From JBJXHN01 sp046233135 (GTDB lineage: Bacteria; Pseudomonadota; Alphaproteobacteria; Rhodospirillales; Rhodospirillaceae), in NCBI GenBank assembly GCA_046233135.1, contig JBJXHN010000010.1, positions 1-64,000 on the forward strand: DNA of 64,000 nt. The letters are read 5' to 3'. Below are positions 49,975 to 59,161 of this stretch, in pieces (within the stretch, counting starts at the first letter, position 1; each line of letters begins with the position of its first letter). The notes under the pieces are model-generated. The model was not told the origin of the DNA. It saw only the letters and a program-made list of their open reading frames with translations, and made no database searches. The translations under genes and the position numbers were made by a program.

Positions 49975-52770
49975 ATGACCAAGAGACCACCCCAACCGAC
50001 GACCCTGGCGGAGACCCCTCTGTCGAGCCACCGCCGGCGGTTCGGGGTCGGGTCATGCCTCTCCGTCACCGCTGTGCTGGCCGTCATGGCCGTTTCTGCG
50101 CCGGCAGACGCCCAGATGGCGGTTGACTCGGGGGCCGTCGCCGCCGGGGCCGGCCTGCCCATGGTCGGGGGGCTCGGCCGGACCTCGTCCTCCGGGGCGG
50201 CCGGGGCGATGGCGACCGCAGCCATGCCGGTAACCGGTCAGGGCACGCCTTTGCGCACGCTCGGCGGGCTGGGCGGCGGGCTGGGGGCCGGTGCACCGTC
50301 GGCCGTGCCGGGCGACGTGCGGCTGGACCCCATCGATACCAGCCGGCTGACGGCGCCGTCGGCGCCCGCCGCTCCAGTGCCGTCCGGCGGAGCTGCGCCG
50401 GTTTTCCCTTCGTCCGTTCCGGTTCCGGCCATTCCGGCTGCCGTTCCGGCATCCAGTCTGATGCCCGCCTACGCTGCGCCCACCACAACGACCACCACGA
50501 CCTCCCCTGCCGCCGCCTCCGGCACGTCCGATCCGGCCTATCGCCCGGTATCCGTGCCGGCGCGCGCCGGTGTCGTTCCTCCACCGGCGCCCCCGCCTGC
50601 TGCCCCCTCGGGGCCGCAGCTGCAGGGGGACCGGACTATGGTCAGCGCCGACGAACTGACCCGGGACGAAGCGCTGGGCATGGTGACTGCCCGGGGGAAC
50701 GTGCAGGTGGTCAGCGAGGGGCGGGTGCTCAACGCCGATGTGGTCACCTACAACACCGTGCAGGATATGGTCACCGCGTCGGGCAATGTGGTGATGCGCG
50801 AACTGAACAACCCCCAGGCCGATACCACCTTCGCCAATTACGTGGAGCTTACCGGGGATCTGAAGAACGGCTTCATCCGGGGTGCCCAGTTGCTGATGGC
50901 CAATGGCGCGCGCATGGCCGCCGGCTATGGCGAACGGGATGGAGACGGGCAGAGCAAGGAGTTCTCCAAGGGCGTCTATACGGCCTGTAAGTCGTGCTCG
51001 GGCGAAGAAAACCCGCTGCCGACGCTGACCGGCCAGCGCAACGGGCCGCGCCAGCCGCCGCCGGCCTGGCAGGTGAAGGCCGGGCGCATCACGCACGATG
51101 AGGAATCGAAGGACCTGATCTATAGGGATGCCTGGCTGGAGATCTATGGCATTCCGGTGATCTACTCCCCCTATCTGTCGACACCGGATCCCACGGTCTA
51201 TCGCCGGTCCGGGTTGCTGACCCCGGCGACCGGGGCGTCGGACACCTTGGGGGCGATGATCCATGTTCCCTACTACATTGTCTGGGATGATCACGCGGAT
51301 TCCACTGTCGCCCTGCTGTATTCCGAACTGGAAGGGCCGGTGGGCCTGGCGTCCTACGCCCGGGAACTGTCGATCGGGCGCTTTTCCATTGATGGATCCG
51401 CCCACCGCATTCCCGGTGGCGGCTTCGACGGTCATATCCAGACCGACGGCGAGCTGCATCTGAACCGCACGTTCCGCGCCGGTCTGACCAGTGCCCTGAC
51501 CACCGATCCCGCCTATCTGCGGCTGTTCGATCTGAAGCCGCAGGGCGAGGAAGACACCTATCTGACCACCAATCCTTATTTGCATGCCTATCGCAATCGC
51601 TCGTTCGCCGCGCTGGAATCCCTGTATTTCCAGGACCTGCGGGACAACGTGGACAACGACGCCCCCTACGCCATTCCCTACAGTCAGGCCAGCTTCGTGT
51701 CCGACCCCTTGTGGAAGGGCGGACACCTGGAAGCGGACATGAACACCCTGGTCCTGCGCCACCCCACCAGTGCCGACAGCAACAGACTGATTGGCGAAGC
51801 GAAATACGTGCAGCCCTTCCTTGACGGCTACGGCGGGGAGTGGGAACTGGTGGCCGACCTGCGCGGCGATATGTATCTGATCGACAACGCCACGGATTCG
51901 ACCGGTCAGGATACCTCGGTCATGCGCACCCGCCTGTTCCCGCGCGGGGCGCTGACCTGGCGCTATCCGTTGGTTCGGCCGGGCAAGATGGTGCGTCAGG
52001 TGATCGAACCCAAGGTTGGCGTGGTGGTCGCTCCGCCGGCCAATAATCCGTCGGTCATTCCCGATCAGGACACGGGCTTGTTCCAGCTGGATACCTCCAA
52101 CCTGTTCGATCTCAGCCGGGCGCCGGGGTATGACCGGGTGGAAGGGGGGCAGTGGACCAACTACGGCTTGTCCTACGATCTCTACGGCACCAAGGGCGAC
52201 CGGCTGTCCCTGGCGGTGGGGCAGAGCTATCGCTTCCAGAAGGACACCGACCTCTTCAAAGAAGGAAGCGGTTTGTCCGACAAGCTGTCCGATGTGGTGG
52301 CCAGCGTCGTCTATGTGCCCAGCAACCATATGGTCTTCGACTATTCCACGCAGATCGACCCCAAGACCTGGGAGCCCCGGAGGCATCAGGTGCGGGTGTC
52401 CGGTGGCAACGAACGGATTGGCGGCGGCGTGGCCTACCAGTTCGTTGACGCTTACTCCAGCGGTTCGGATAATCTACCGTTGCGCGAAGAGCTGGCGACG
52501 TCGTTGCGGGTGAAGCTCAGCGACTATTGGCAGGTGGCGGCCAGCAATACCTATAATCTGGTCAACAACGTCAGCGATGCTACGAGCTTGAGGGTGACCT
52601 ACGAGGACGAGTGTCTGCTGGTAACCGGCCTGATCGAGAATGACGATACGAGTGTCTTCGGAGTTAGCCGGGGGTTGAGCGTTCTGCTCACCTTCACCTT
52701 GAAGACACTCGGTACCTACTCCTATTCTCCATCCCTGTTCTCGGATGACGAGGACGAGGTAGACAATTAA
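49975..52770 (+). CDS. lptD: LPS-assembly outer-membrane protein LptD
   Basis: A 931-residue protein that inserts lipopolysaccharide into the outer leaflet. A signal peptide (about 1-47) is followed by about 170 residues of Pro/Ala/Thr/Gly-rich low-complexity sequence, then the OstA jellyroll domain from about residue 220 (VSADELTRDEALGMVTARGN) and the LptD beta-barrel (about 370-931). The linker between signal peptide and OstA domain is much longer than usual. The C-terminus ends in acidic residues (DDEDEVDN) rather than an aromatic residue. It is followed by surA, its chaperone. Confidence 0.93.
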   Translation: MTKRPPQPTTLAETPLSSHRRRFGVGSCLSVTAVLAVMAVSAPADAQMAVDSGAVAAGAGLPMVGGLGRTSSSGAAGAMATAAMPVTGQGTPLRTLGGLGGGLGAGAPSAVPGDVRLDPIDTSRLTAPSAPAAPVPSGGAAPVFPSSVPVPAIPAAVPASSLMPAYAAPTTTTTTTSPAAASGTSDPAYRPVSVPARAGVVPPPAPPPAAPSGPQLQGDRTMVSADELTRDEALGMVTARGNVQVVSEGRVLNADVVTYNTVQDMVTASGNVVMRELNNPQADTTFANYVELTGDLKNGFIRGAQLLMANGARMAAGYGERDGDGQSKEFSKGVYTACKSCSGEENPLPTLTGQRNGPRQPPPAWQVKAGRITHDEESKDLIYRDAWLEIYGIPVIYSPYLSTPDPTVYRRSGLLTPATGASDTLGAMIHVPYYIVWDDHADSTVALLYSELEGPVGLASYARELSIGRFSIDGSAHRIPGGGFDGHIQTDGELHLNRTFRAGLTSALTTDPAYLRLFDLKPQGEEDTYLTTNPYLHAYRNRSFAALESLYFQDLRDNVDNDAPYAIPYSQASFVSDPLWKGGHLEADMNTLVLRHPTSADSNRLIGEAKYVQPFLDGYGGEWELVADLRGDMYLIDNATDSTGQDTSVMRTRLFPRGALTWRYPLVRPGKMVRQVIEPKVGVVVAPPANNPSVIPDQDTGLFQLDTSNLFDLSRAPGYDRVEGGQWTNYGLSYDLYGTKGDRLSLAVGQSYRFQKDTDLFKEGSGLSDKLSDVVASVVYVPSNHMVFDYSTQIDPKTWEPRRHQVRVSGGNERIGGGVAYQFVDAYSSGSDNLPLREELATSLRVKLSDYWQVAASNTYNLVNNVSDATSLRVTYEDECLLVTGLIENDDTSVFGVSRGLSVLLTFTLKTLGTYSYSPSLFSDDEDEVDN

Positions 52771-52785
52771 CCCAAGGGAGTCCCC

Positions 52786-54120
52786 GTGACCGATTCCCCC
52801 GAAGATCGCTTTGTCGTCTGCAGCCGCAAGTGCGGCCCGGCGGCCCTCTCCACGGCGGTTCGCAGCTTGGCGGTGACGTTGGTCCTGGCCATGGCTCTGG
52901 CCCTCGGCCCCTTCGTGCACCAGGCCGCAGCCCAGCAAAGCGATGGCGCCCAGCGGATCGCTGCGGTGGTCAACGAGGATGCGATCAGCCTGTACGACCT
53001 GACCGCCCGCATGGAAATCATCATGAAGACGGCGGGCATGCCCAATCTGGACGAGGTGCGCCAGCGCCTGGCCCCGCAGGTGTTGCGCACCCTGATCGAC
53101 GAGGCGCTGAAGAATCAGGAGGCCGAGCGGGTCGGGGTAACGGTGGAGAACCAGGACCTGGCCGAGGCGGTGGGGCGGGTGGAAAACCGCAACGGCATGC
53201 AGCCCGGGCAGCTGAACGACGTCTTCAAGGCCGGGGGGCTGGACTGGAACAGCTTCGTGGCGCAGATGCGGTCGGAAATCGGCTGGGCCAAGGCCGTGCG
53301 CCGCAGCCTGCGCAGCCGCGTGTCGGTGTCGGAAGACGAGATCAATCTGTATCTGAACCGGCTGCGGCAGAATATCGGCAAACCGGAATATCTGGTGGCC
53401 GAGATCTTCTTGCCGGTGGATGAACCTAGCCAGGATGCCGAGGTGCTGGGGGTGGCCCAGCGGCTGACCGATCAGATGCGCCGGGGGGCCAACTTCGCAG
53501 CGCTGGCCCAGCAGTTTTCCCGCAGCCCGTCGGCCGCCAACAGCGGTGATCTGGGCTGGGTTGGCCCCGGGGACGTGGATCCGGAAGTGCTGGACGCGCT
53601 TGCTCAGATGGAGCCGGGCAACCTGTCCACGCCGGTGCGTACCTTCGGGGGCTATTACATCCTGCTGCTGCGTGACAAGCGTCTGGCCACGGCCGGGGAT
53701 GCGGCCGGCCCGCTGATGTCGCGGCTGATCCTGCCCACGTCCGGGCCGCAGGCCATGCCGGCGGAAACCTTGAACTCCATCCGCTCCGTCCTGGCTGACG
53801 GTGTACAGGGATGCGAGGCGCTGAACGAACTGGCGGCCACCACCGGGGCTCCGAATTCGGGCACCATGGGACGGGTGGATATCGCCCGTCTGCCGCCCGA
53901 TGCCGCCCAGTATGCGCGGACCCTGCCCGTCGGCAGCCTGTCGCCGGCGATGAGCGTGCAGGGGAGCGAGGTCTATCTGATGGTTTGCGACCGGTCCACC
54001 GATGGCATGCCGCCGCGCGGGGTGATCGAAGAGCGTCTGATGGAACAGAAGTTGCAGAACGCCGCCCAGCGGCGGCTGCGGGACCTGCGCCAGCAGGCGA
54101 TCATCGACATTCGTATCTGA
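52786..54120 (+). CDS. surA: Periplasmic chaperone/prolyl isomerase SurA
   Basis: A 444-residue secreted protein. The hydrophobic signal segment (about 27-49) is preceded by a long 26-residue n-region. The SurA N-domain (RIAAVVNEDAISLYDLTARM) and one parvulin rotamase domain (about 205-300: QFSRSPSAANSGDLGWVGPGD) are clear; a second rotamase-like region is degenerate. SurA escorts outer-membrane proteins such as LptD. The start is GTG at 52786, 15 bases after the lptD stop and after an AAGGGAG site. Confidence 0.92.
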   Translation: MTDSPEDRFVVCSRKCGPAALSTAVRSLAVTLVLAMALALGPFVHQAAAQQSDGAQRIAAVVNEDAISLYDLTARMEIIMKTAGMPNLDEVRQRLAPQVLRTLIDEALKNQEAERVGVTVENQDLAEAVGRVENRNGMQPGQLNDVFKAGGLDWNSFVAQMRSEIGWAKAVRRSLRSRVSVSEDEINLYLNRLRQNIGKPEYLVAEIFLPVDEPSQDAEVLGVAQRLTDQMRRGANFAALAQQFSRSPSAANSGDLGWVGPGDVDPEVLDALAQMEPGNLSTPVRTFGGYYILLLRDKRLATAGDAAGPLMSRLILPTSGPQAMPAETLNSIRSVLADGVQGCEALNELAATTGAPNSGTMGRVDIARLPPDAAQYARTLPVGSLSPAMSVQGSEVYLMVCDRSTDGMPPRGVIEERLMEQKLQNAAQRRLRDLRQQAIIDIRI

Positions 54121-54135
54121 TCCGGGAGCCGGGCC

Positions 54136-55200
54136 ATGCTGCCATTGGCCTTGACCATGGGGGATCCCGCCGGGATCGGCGGTGAGATCGCGGCCAAGGC
54201 CTGGCTGCGCCGGGATGATGCTGGCGGAAGCGGGGGGCGAGGCGCGCCCTTCGCCCTGCTGGGGGATCCCGCTTGGCTGGACGGCTGCCTGCGGGCCGTA
54301 GGCCTGGAAAACCGCGTGCCGGTGGCGGTGGTGGAGCGCTGGGACCAGGTGACCGGGGCCTTCGCGGATGGCCTGCCGGTGATGGCGGTTCCCCTTGCGC
54401 GGCCGGCCGTGGCCGGCAAGCCCGATGCGGGGAACGCGGCGGCGACCATCGCTTCTATTGAGATGGCGGTGGCGGCAGCCGCATCGGGCGCGGCATCCGG
54501 TGTGGTAACCCTGCCCATCGCGAAGCATGTGCTGCAAGCTGCCGGCTTTGGCCATCCGGGGCATACGGAGTTCCTGGGCGCCCTTGCCGTGACCCACTGG
54601 CCCGGTGCGGCCTGTCGGCCGGTGATGATGCTGGCCTGCCCCCAGTTGAGGGTGGTGCCGGTAACCATTCATCTGTCCCTGCGCGCCGCCCTGTCCGCTC
54701 TGACCGAAGAGGACATCGTGGCCGTCGCCCGAATCACGGCGGCCGCCCTGCGGACGGATTTCGGCATTGCCGAACCCCGCCTAGCCCTGTGCGGTCTCAA
54801 CCCCCACGCCGGAGAGGATGGGCGGATGGGGACGGAAGACGGTACGATCATCGCCCCCGCCATCGCCCGCCTGCAAGCCGAAGGGATCAATGCCCGGGGA
54901 CCCCTACCGGCCGATACGTTGTTCCATGCTGAGGCGAGGGCGGGCTATGATGCGGCGCTGGGCATGTACCACGATCAGGCGCTGATCCCCATCAAGACCC
55001 TGGATTTCCACGGCGGGGTCAACGTGACCCTGGGCCTGCCCTTCGTCCGCACCTCGCCGGACCACGGCACGGCCTTCGACATCGCCGGCCGGGGACTGGC
55101 CCGGGAAGACAGCCTGCTCGCCGCCCTGCGCCTGGGGGCGGAGATGGTGGCCCGGCGGCGCGCGACCTCTGCCGGGCTGCCCGGCGGACTGGGGACCTGA
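54136..55200 (+). CDS. pdxA: 4-hydroxythreonine-4-phosphate dehydrogenase PdxA
   Basis: A 354-residue enzyme of vitamin B6 synthesis. LALTMGDPAGIGGEI at the start, GHTEFLGAL, the metal-binding His in CGLNPHAGEDG and in YHDQALIPIKTL are family signatures. It is placed between surA and rsmA as in many Proteobacteria. Confidence 0.96.
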   Translation: MLPLALTMGDPAGIGGEIAAKAWLRRDDAGGSGGRGAPFALLGDPAWLDGCLRAVGLENRVPVAVVERWDQVTGAFADGLPVMAVPLARPAVAGKPDAGNAAATIASIEMAVAAAASGAASGVVTLPIAKHVLQAAGFGHPGHTEFLGALAVTHWPGAACRPVMMLACPQLRVVPVTIHLSLRAALSALTEEDIVAVARITAAALRTDFGIAEPRLALCGLNPHAGEDGRMGTEDGTIIAPAIARLQAEGINARGPLPADTLFHAEARAGYDAALGMYHDQALIPIKTLDFHGGVNVTLGLPFVRTSPDHGTAFDIAGRGLAREDSLLAALRLGAEMVARRRATSAGLPGGLGT

Positions 55201-55205
55201 GCGGA

Positions 55206-56042
55206 ATGGAACCGGATGGGCTGCCGCCCCTGCGCGAGGTGATCGCCGCCCATGACCTGGGGGCGCGCAAATCCCTGGGGCAGCATTTCCTGCTGGACAT
55301 GAACCTGACCGGCCGCATTGCCCGGGCAGCAGGGGATCTGAGCATCGGCACGGTGATCGAAGTGGGGCCGGGACCCGGGGGGCTGACCCGGGCCATCCTG
55401 CGGGCCGGTGCCGCCGATCTGGTGGCGATCGAACGGGACGACCGCTGCGCAGGCGTGCTGGCGGACATATCCGGCGCGTTTCCCGGCCGGCTGACCGTGG
55501 TGCAGGACGACGCCATGGAGGTGGATGCGGCGGCCCTGGGAGCCTCGCCCCGGCGGATCGTCGCCAACCTGCCCTACAATATCTCGACGGCCCTGCTGCT
55601 GCGCTGGCTGCAACAGGCCACGGCCTTTGATTGCATGGTGCTGATGTTCCAGAAAGAGGTGGTGGACCGCCTGGCGGCGCGTCCGAACACCAAGGACTAC
55701 GGCCGGCTATCGGTGATCACCCAATGGCTGTGCGACGTGGAGCCCCTGTTCGACGTCACCCCCCGGGCCTTCACGCCTCCCCCGAAGGTGGAGTCCACGG
55801 TGGTCCGCCTGCGCCCCCGTCCGGAGCCGCTGGCCCCGGCCCGGCTGGAAACCGTCGAGAGGGTCACCGCGGCGGCTTTCGGGCAGCGCCGCAAGATGCT
55901 GCGGGCCAGCCTGAAGGGGCTTGGGGATGCCCAAGCGCTTTGTGCTGCCGCCGGCCTTGATCCGACGGTGCGGGCGGAAACCGTGCCGGTGGAAGGCTTT
56001 GCCGCCCTGGCCCGGGCGGTCGACGAGGCCAAAGGGCCTTAA
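55206..56042 (+). CDS. rsmA: 16S rRNA dimethyladenosine transferase RsmA/KsgA
   Basis: A 278-residue methyltransferase that dimethylates two adenines near the 3' end of 16S rRNA. Motifs: KSLGQHFLLD, IEVGPGPGGLT, and NLPYNIST (the catalytic NLPY). It starts five bases after pdxA. A 14-bp palindrome (GGGCCTTAAGGCCC, 56034-56047) is centred on its stop and sits in the 7-base gap to the convergent beta-lactamase. Confidence 0.96.
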   Translation: MEPDGLPPLREVIAAHDLGARKSLGQHFLLDMNLTGRIARAAGDLSIGTVIEVGPGPGGLTRAILRAGAADLVAIERDDRCAGVLADISGAFPGRLTVVQDDAMEVDAAALGASPRRIVANLPYNISTALLLRWLQQATAFDCMVLMFQKEVVDRLAARPNTKDYGRLSVITQWLCDVEPLFDVTPRAFTPPPKVESTVVRLRPRPEPLAPARLETVERVTAAAFGQRRKMLRASLKGLGDAQALCAAAGLDPTVRAETVPVEGFAALARAVDEAKGP

Positions 56043-56049
56043 GGCCCGC

Positions 56050-56871
56050 TTACTCCAGCGGGCTGTCGGCTCCGAACAGATCGGCAAACACCGCATCCCG
56101 GGCAAGGGGGCCGGGCGGGCGGTCCGGACGGTCCGTATGCTGGACCAGCCGGGCGAAGACCACGGTTCTTTCCCCTTTCTCCGCCCAGCCGACAAACCAG
56201 CCGAAGGGCTGCCCCTTGATCACTGTGCCGTCGGCGGCGTGGGGCAGGCCGGATCCGGTCTTGCCGAACACCTGCCAGCCGTCGCCCCGGGTGCCCTGTT
56301 CCAGCAGGAGGGCCGTGTTGCGGGCGGCTTCGGCGCTGACGGGCAGGCTGCCGCCGACCAGCTTGCGCAGGAAAGCCACCTGGTCGGCCGGCGAAAGGCG
56401 CAAGGAGGAACTCAGCCAGGCGTGGGTCAGGCCGTTGTTCTTGCCGGGATCGCCGCTCAGGTCCCCGTTGCCGTAGGCGAAACGGTCCATATACCCCTGG
56501 ACCCGCTCCATCCCCAGCCGTTCCATGACCCGCTGGGAGTACCAGACCACGGAATGGCGCATCCAGCGCTCCGGGGTGGTGGCCTGCTTCCATTCCGGCC
56601 GCCAGGCGATATAACCCTCTTCGAAAGGCAGCTCGGGGCTGGTGGGCGAGGTCAGGATCCCGGCGTCGAAGCCCATCAGACTGATGGGGATTTTGAAGGT
56701 GGAGGCCGGGGACTGGCGGACGGTGCAATCGCCTTCGTTGACAAGCGGGTGGCCGGTCTCGGCCTCCACCGCCAGAGTACACATCGTCTGCGCTACCGCA
56801 TGCGCGGATTGGGGCACGGACCCGGTCACTATCATCAGCAATGCTGCGCCGGCCAGCGCCGTCCTGGGCAT
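56050..56871 (-). CDS. Class D (OXA-type) beta-lactamase
   Basis: A 273-residue secreted enzyme with a signal peptide (about 1-25). All class D active-site motifs are present: Ser57-Thr-Phe-Lys60, Ser107-Val-Val, the YGN box at 133-135 and Lys204-Thr-Gly206 (KTGSG), plus PEWKQATTPERWMRHSVVWYS before the second motif. It should hydrolyse beta-lactams, with Lys60 probably carboxylated. The start at 56871 follows GGGAG. It has no mobile-element context, so it looks like an intrinsic chromosomal gene. It reads convergently towards rsmA, downstream of a terminator, so it must have its own promoter. Confidence 0.93.
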   Translation of the reverse strand: MPRTALAGAALLMIVTGSVPQSAHAVAQTMCTLAVEAETGHPLVNEGDCTVRQSPASTFKIPISLMGFDAGILTSPTSPELPFEEGYIAWRPEWKQATTPERWMRHSVVWYSQRVMERLGMERVQGYMDRFAYGNGDLSGDPGKNNGLTHAWLSSSLRLSPADQVAFLRKLVGGSLPVSAEAARNTALLLEQGTRGDGWQVFGKTGSGLPHAADGTVIKGQPFGWFVGWAEKGERTVVFARLVQHTDRPDRPPGPLARDAVFADLFGADSPLE

Positions 56872-56932
56872 GGATGGATTCTCCCGTTTCCGATATCTGT
56901 TCCGGGCATCAGGGTAAGGCGAAGGACGTGCG

Positions 56933-56961
56933 AAAAAAAGCCCCGCTCGGATGAGCGGGGC
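56933..56961 (-). terminator. Terminator of the PRC-barrel gene
   Basis: GCCCCGCTC (56940-56948) and GAGCGGGGC (56953-56961) form a perfect 9-bp stem with a 4-base loop; on the minus strand seven Ts follow (56939-56933). A textbook rho-independent terminator for the gene at 57034-57465. Confidence 0.92.
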
Positions 56962-57033
56962 CAAGGTACGCATCAGGGAGATACGAAAAGGGGGAACTCA
57001 AGCTGTCAAGCCCAAGGCAGTGGTTGCCGGAAT

Positions 57034-57465
57034 TTACCGGGCGCCCATAGTGTCGTCGTCATAGACCGGGTCCTGGATGGGCTTGGTCATGGTCGGCCGC
57101 TCTGCCAGCTGGCTGTCGTCATAGTAGGTGGGCAGCGAAGCGATCTGGTCGAGCGTCATGTTGACGGTCAGGCCGTCCGGACCGTCGGTGAACTGCGCCG
57201 GATCCAGGATCACTTCCTTGATATCATCCATCGGCGGGTTGCCCAGGCTGGCGATGACGGCGGTGACCCGGGTGTCGCCTGCAGAAGTGCGGATCTCGGA
57301 CACCTTGCCCAACACCTGGCCTTCGGTGTTCTTGATCACCTTACCGTCCCATTCGGCGGCAGACACACCCATTCCGCCTCCGCCGTCCAGGCTTTGCGCC
57401 ATGGTCGGGGTCGCGATGGCAAGCATAGCGGCGGTGGTGATGGCAGTCATGGTACGGGTCTTCAT
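57034..57465 (-). CDS. Secreted PRC-barrel protein, first
   Basis: A 143-residue protein with a signal peptide (about 1-24, PTMAQ) and a PRC-barrel domain (about 36-110: DGKVIKNTEGQVLGKVSEI and VILDPAQFTDGPDGL). PRC-barrel proteins occur in RNA processing, photosynthetic reaction centres and stress-related envelope proteins; this one is exported. AAGGAGG stands eight bases before the start. Strong terminator downstream. Confidence 0.82.
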   Translation of the reverse strand: MKTRTMTAITTAAMLAIATPTMAQSLDGGGGMGVSAAEWDGKVIKNTEGQVLGKVSEIRTSAGDTRVTAVIASLGNPPMDDIKEVILDPAQFTDGPDGLTVNMTLDQIASLPTYYDDSQLAERPTMTKPIQDPVYDDDTMGAR

Positions 57466-57675
57466 AAGAAGAGCCTCCTTCAAGATGTCTTAGTCTTCCA
57501 CGGTGCGGGCCTGTTTCAGAAGGGAAAGTGTTTTCCCGCTGGCCCTTTCATGCCTAACAATTCAAAGGCCCGGGGGAGCGTTCCAAAGAATTTTGCAAAA
57601 AGTGGAAGGCGGTGGCCGGGTGTGTCAGGCGGTATTTGGAGGTGGCGTTCTTGTTTTTTTGTCGCTCGGGCTGCT

Positions 57676-57825
57676 TTACATGGCCGCGAGCAGGGTGGAA
57701 AGGCCGATCAGGATCAGATAGCCGGCCACCACGTAGTTCAACAGACGCGGCACGATCAGGATCAGGATGCCGGCCCCCAGGGCGATCAGTGCCTGAAGAA
57801 TGGCGGGGTCGAAGGTCACGGTCAT
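57676..57825 (-). CDS. Small membrane protein, DUF3096-like
   Basis: A 49-residue, almost wholly hydrophobic peptide with two membrane helices (LQALIALGAGILILIVPRLL and YVVAGYLILIGLSTLLAAM). The sequence VPRLLNYVVAGYLILIG fits the DUF3096 family of small membrane proteins of unknown function. AGGAGA precedes the start at 57825. Surrounding bases (57466-57675) contain no other gene. Confidence 0.75.
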   Translation of the reverse strand: MTVTFDPAILQALIALGAGILILIVPRLLNYVVAGYLILIGLSTLLAAM

Positions 57826-58014
57826 GGGACGTCTCCTGTGTCTTCGGAAAAGCGGTTGCGAGAGGGGTATGCTTCGGAAACGACCGAGTGGGGCATCCGG
57901 TTGCCGCTGCGGTGCCAAGGTGTGGTGAAAATATATTGTAAATCAAAGACAAAGCCGCCTTTGCGCGGCGGGCGCAGAGGCGGCTGGAGCCAAGTGTGCT
58001 GCTGGGAAAATGGC

Positions 58015-58350
58015 TCAGGCCAGGGGCTCATCCGCCGGGAGGGGCGGGGTGCCGATCACCTGGACCGGGGGGGCGGCCTGCCGGTCGGAGCTGGGCGTAC
58101 GGCTCCCGGCAAGGAATTCGGTGGTGTGTTTGTCAGCACGGCTTTCCCAGATTTCGTCGGGACCTGCCGGGCGGGTCATGCCTTGGTCAACCTCATAGTT
58201 CCTGTTGAACGGCTGGGCCGCCAGTTGCTGCGACAGGGCCGGCGTTTGCGGTTCCTCGGCCCGGACCGCAGATCCGCCGATGGGAATGGAAAGAAGAAAC
58301 AGGGCGGCGCCGGTCAGGGCGGTAGTCGTTGCTCGTTTGAACAGAGTCAT
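58015..58350 (-). CDS. Small secreted protein of unknown function
   Basis: A 111-residue protein with a clear signal peptide (about 1-31, ending VRAEE) and a Pro/Gln/Ala-rich, probably disordered mature part. No family recognised. GGAGGAG lies upstream of the start. It lies within a group of small envelope genes all on the minus strand. Confidence 0.65.
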   Translation of the reverse strand: MTLFKRATTTALTGAALFLLSIPIGGSAVRAEEPQTPALSQQLAAQPFNRNYEVDQGMTRPAGPDEIWESRADKHTTEFLAGSRTPSSDRQAAPPVQVIGTPPLPADEPLA

Positions 58351-58422
58351 GGATCAGTCTCCTCCGGGATCATCGGCAGCCCGACCATTGGGAGGGGCCG
58401 CCGAAGACCGCTGGCGGGGAGG

Positions 58423-59010
58423 TTAGTCCGCGGTGGGCAGGGCCTTGATCTGATCGGCCTCCATACTCACGCGCAAACCATCCTCCACTTCGGTGAACTG
58501 GCTGGAGTCAAGGCGGACGCGTTTCTCGCCGAGTCCCAGGAAGCCGCCGACGTCGGCGGTCACTTCTTCCAGATCGCCATCGGCATTGCTGAACACGGCG
58601 CTGACTTCACCCACTTCATCTCCCTTGGCATCGTAGACCGGGGCGCCGATCAGGGCGTCGGTGCGGGCGGACAGCTGGGTACCCACCGCGGCGTCGGCAG
58701 TCGGGTCGGGCTCGGGTTCGGTCATTTCGTCCAGGGCCTGCTTGCCGTCCTGGGCAGCGTCTTCCACCATTTCGGCGCCGGCCTTGGCGGTGGATTCGAT
58801 AGCCTCGCCGGTTTCAACGACGGCTTCCTTGCCGGCATCGGCAGCCTTGTCCAGCATGGTCGGTTCTTCCGTGCGGATCTCGGCATTGCTTTCCACCCGG
58901 GTGTCGGTGTCCGTGGTGGTGGTCATGTCGGCGGCAAAGGCGGGCACGGTGCCGGCCATCAGGGCCGTCGCGGCCACACCCGCCAGAATGCGGGAGCGGA
59001 ACATGGTCAT
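58423..59010 (-). CDS. Secreted PRC-barrel protein, second
   Basis: A 195-residue protein: signal peptide (about 1-27, PAFAAD), an acidic Thr/Asp/Glu/Ala-rich middle with LEA-like helical stretches (MLDKAADAGKEAVVETGEAIE), and a C-terminal PRC-barrel domain (about 118-190: LIGAPVYDAKGDEVGEV and VRLDSSQFTEVEDGL). Related in its barrel to the protein at 57034. Probably acts in the periplasm, possibly under stress; the role is unknown. Confidence 0.82.
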   Translation of the reverse strand: MTMFRSRILAGVAATALMAGTVPAFAADMTTTTDTDTRVESNAEIRTEEPTMLDKAADAGKEAVVETGEAIESTAKAGAEMVEDAAQDGKQALDEMTEPEPDPTADAAVGTQLSARTDALIGAPVYDAKGDEVGEVSAVFSNADGDLEEVTADVGGFLGLGEKRVRLDSSQFTEVEDGLRVSMEADQIKALPTAD

Positions 59011-59161
59011 GGGTGTTCTCCTGTGGTCTCTCTAACCTACAAAACCTTCCGTCGACCCCCTTCGCCTGCGGTCTTGATGCCGGGCTGTTCGGGTCTGCCA
59101 AACCAATGCCCAAAGGCGAAATTGGTTGCCGGGGTTTCGTGGCGGGAACGGAGAGGTCGGG

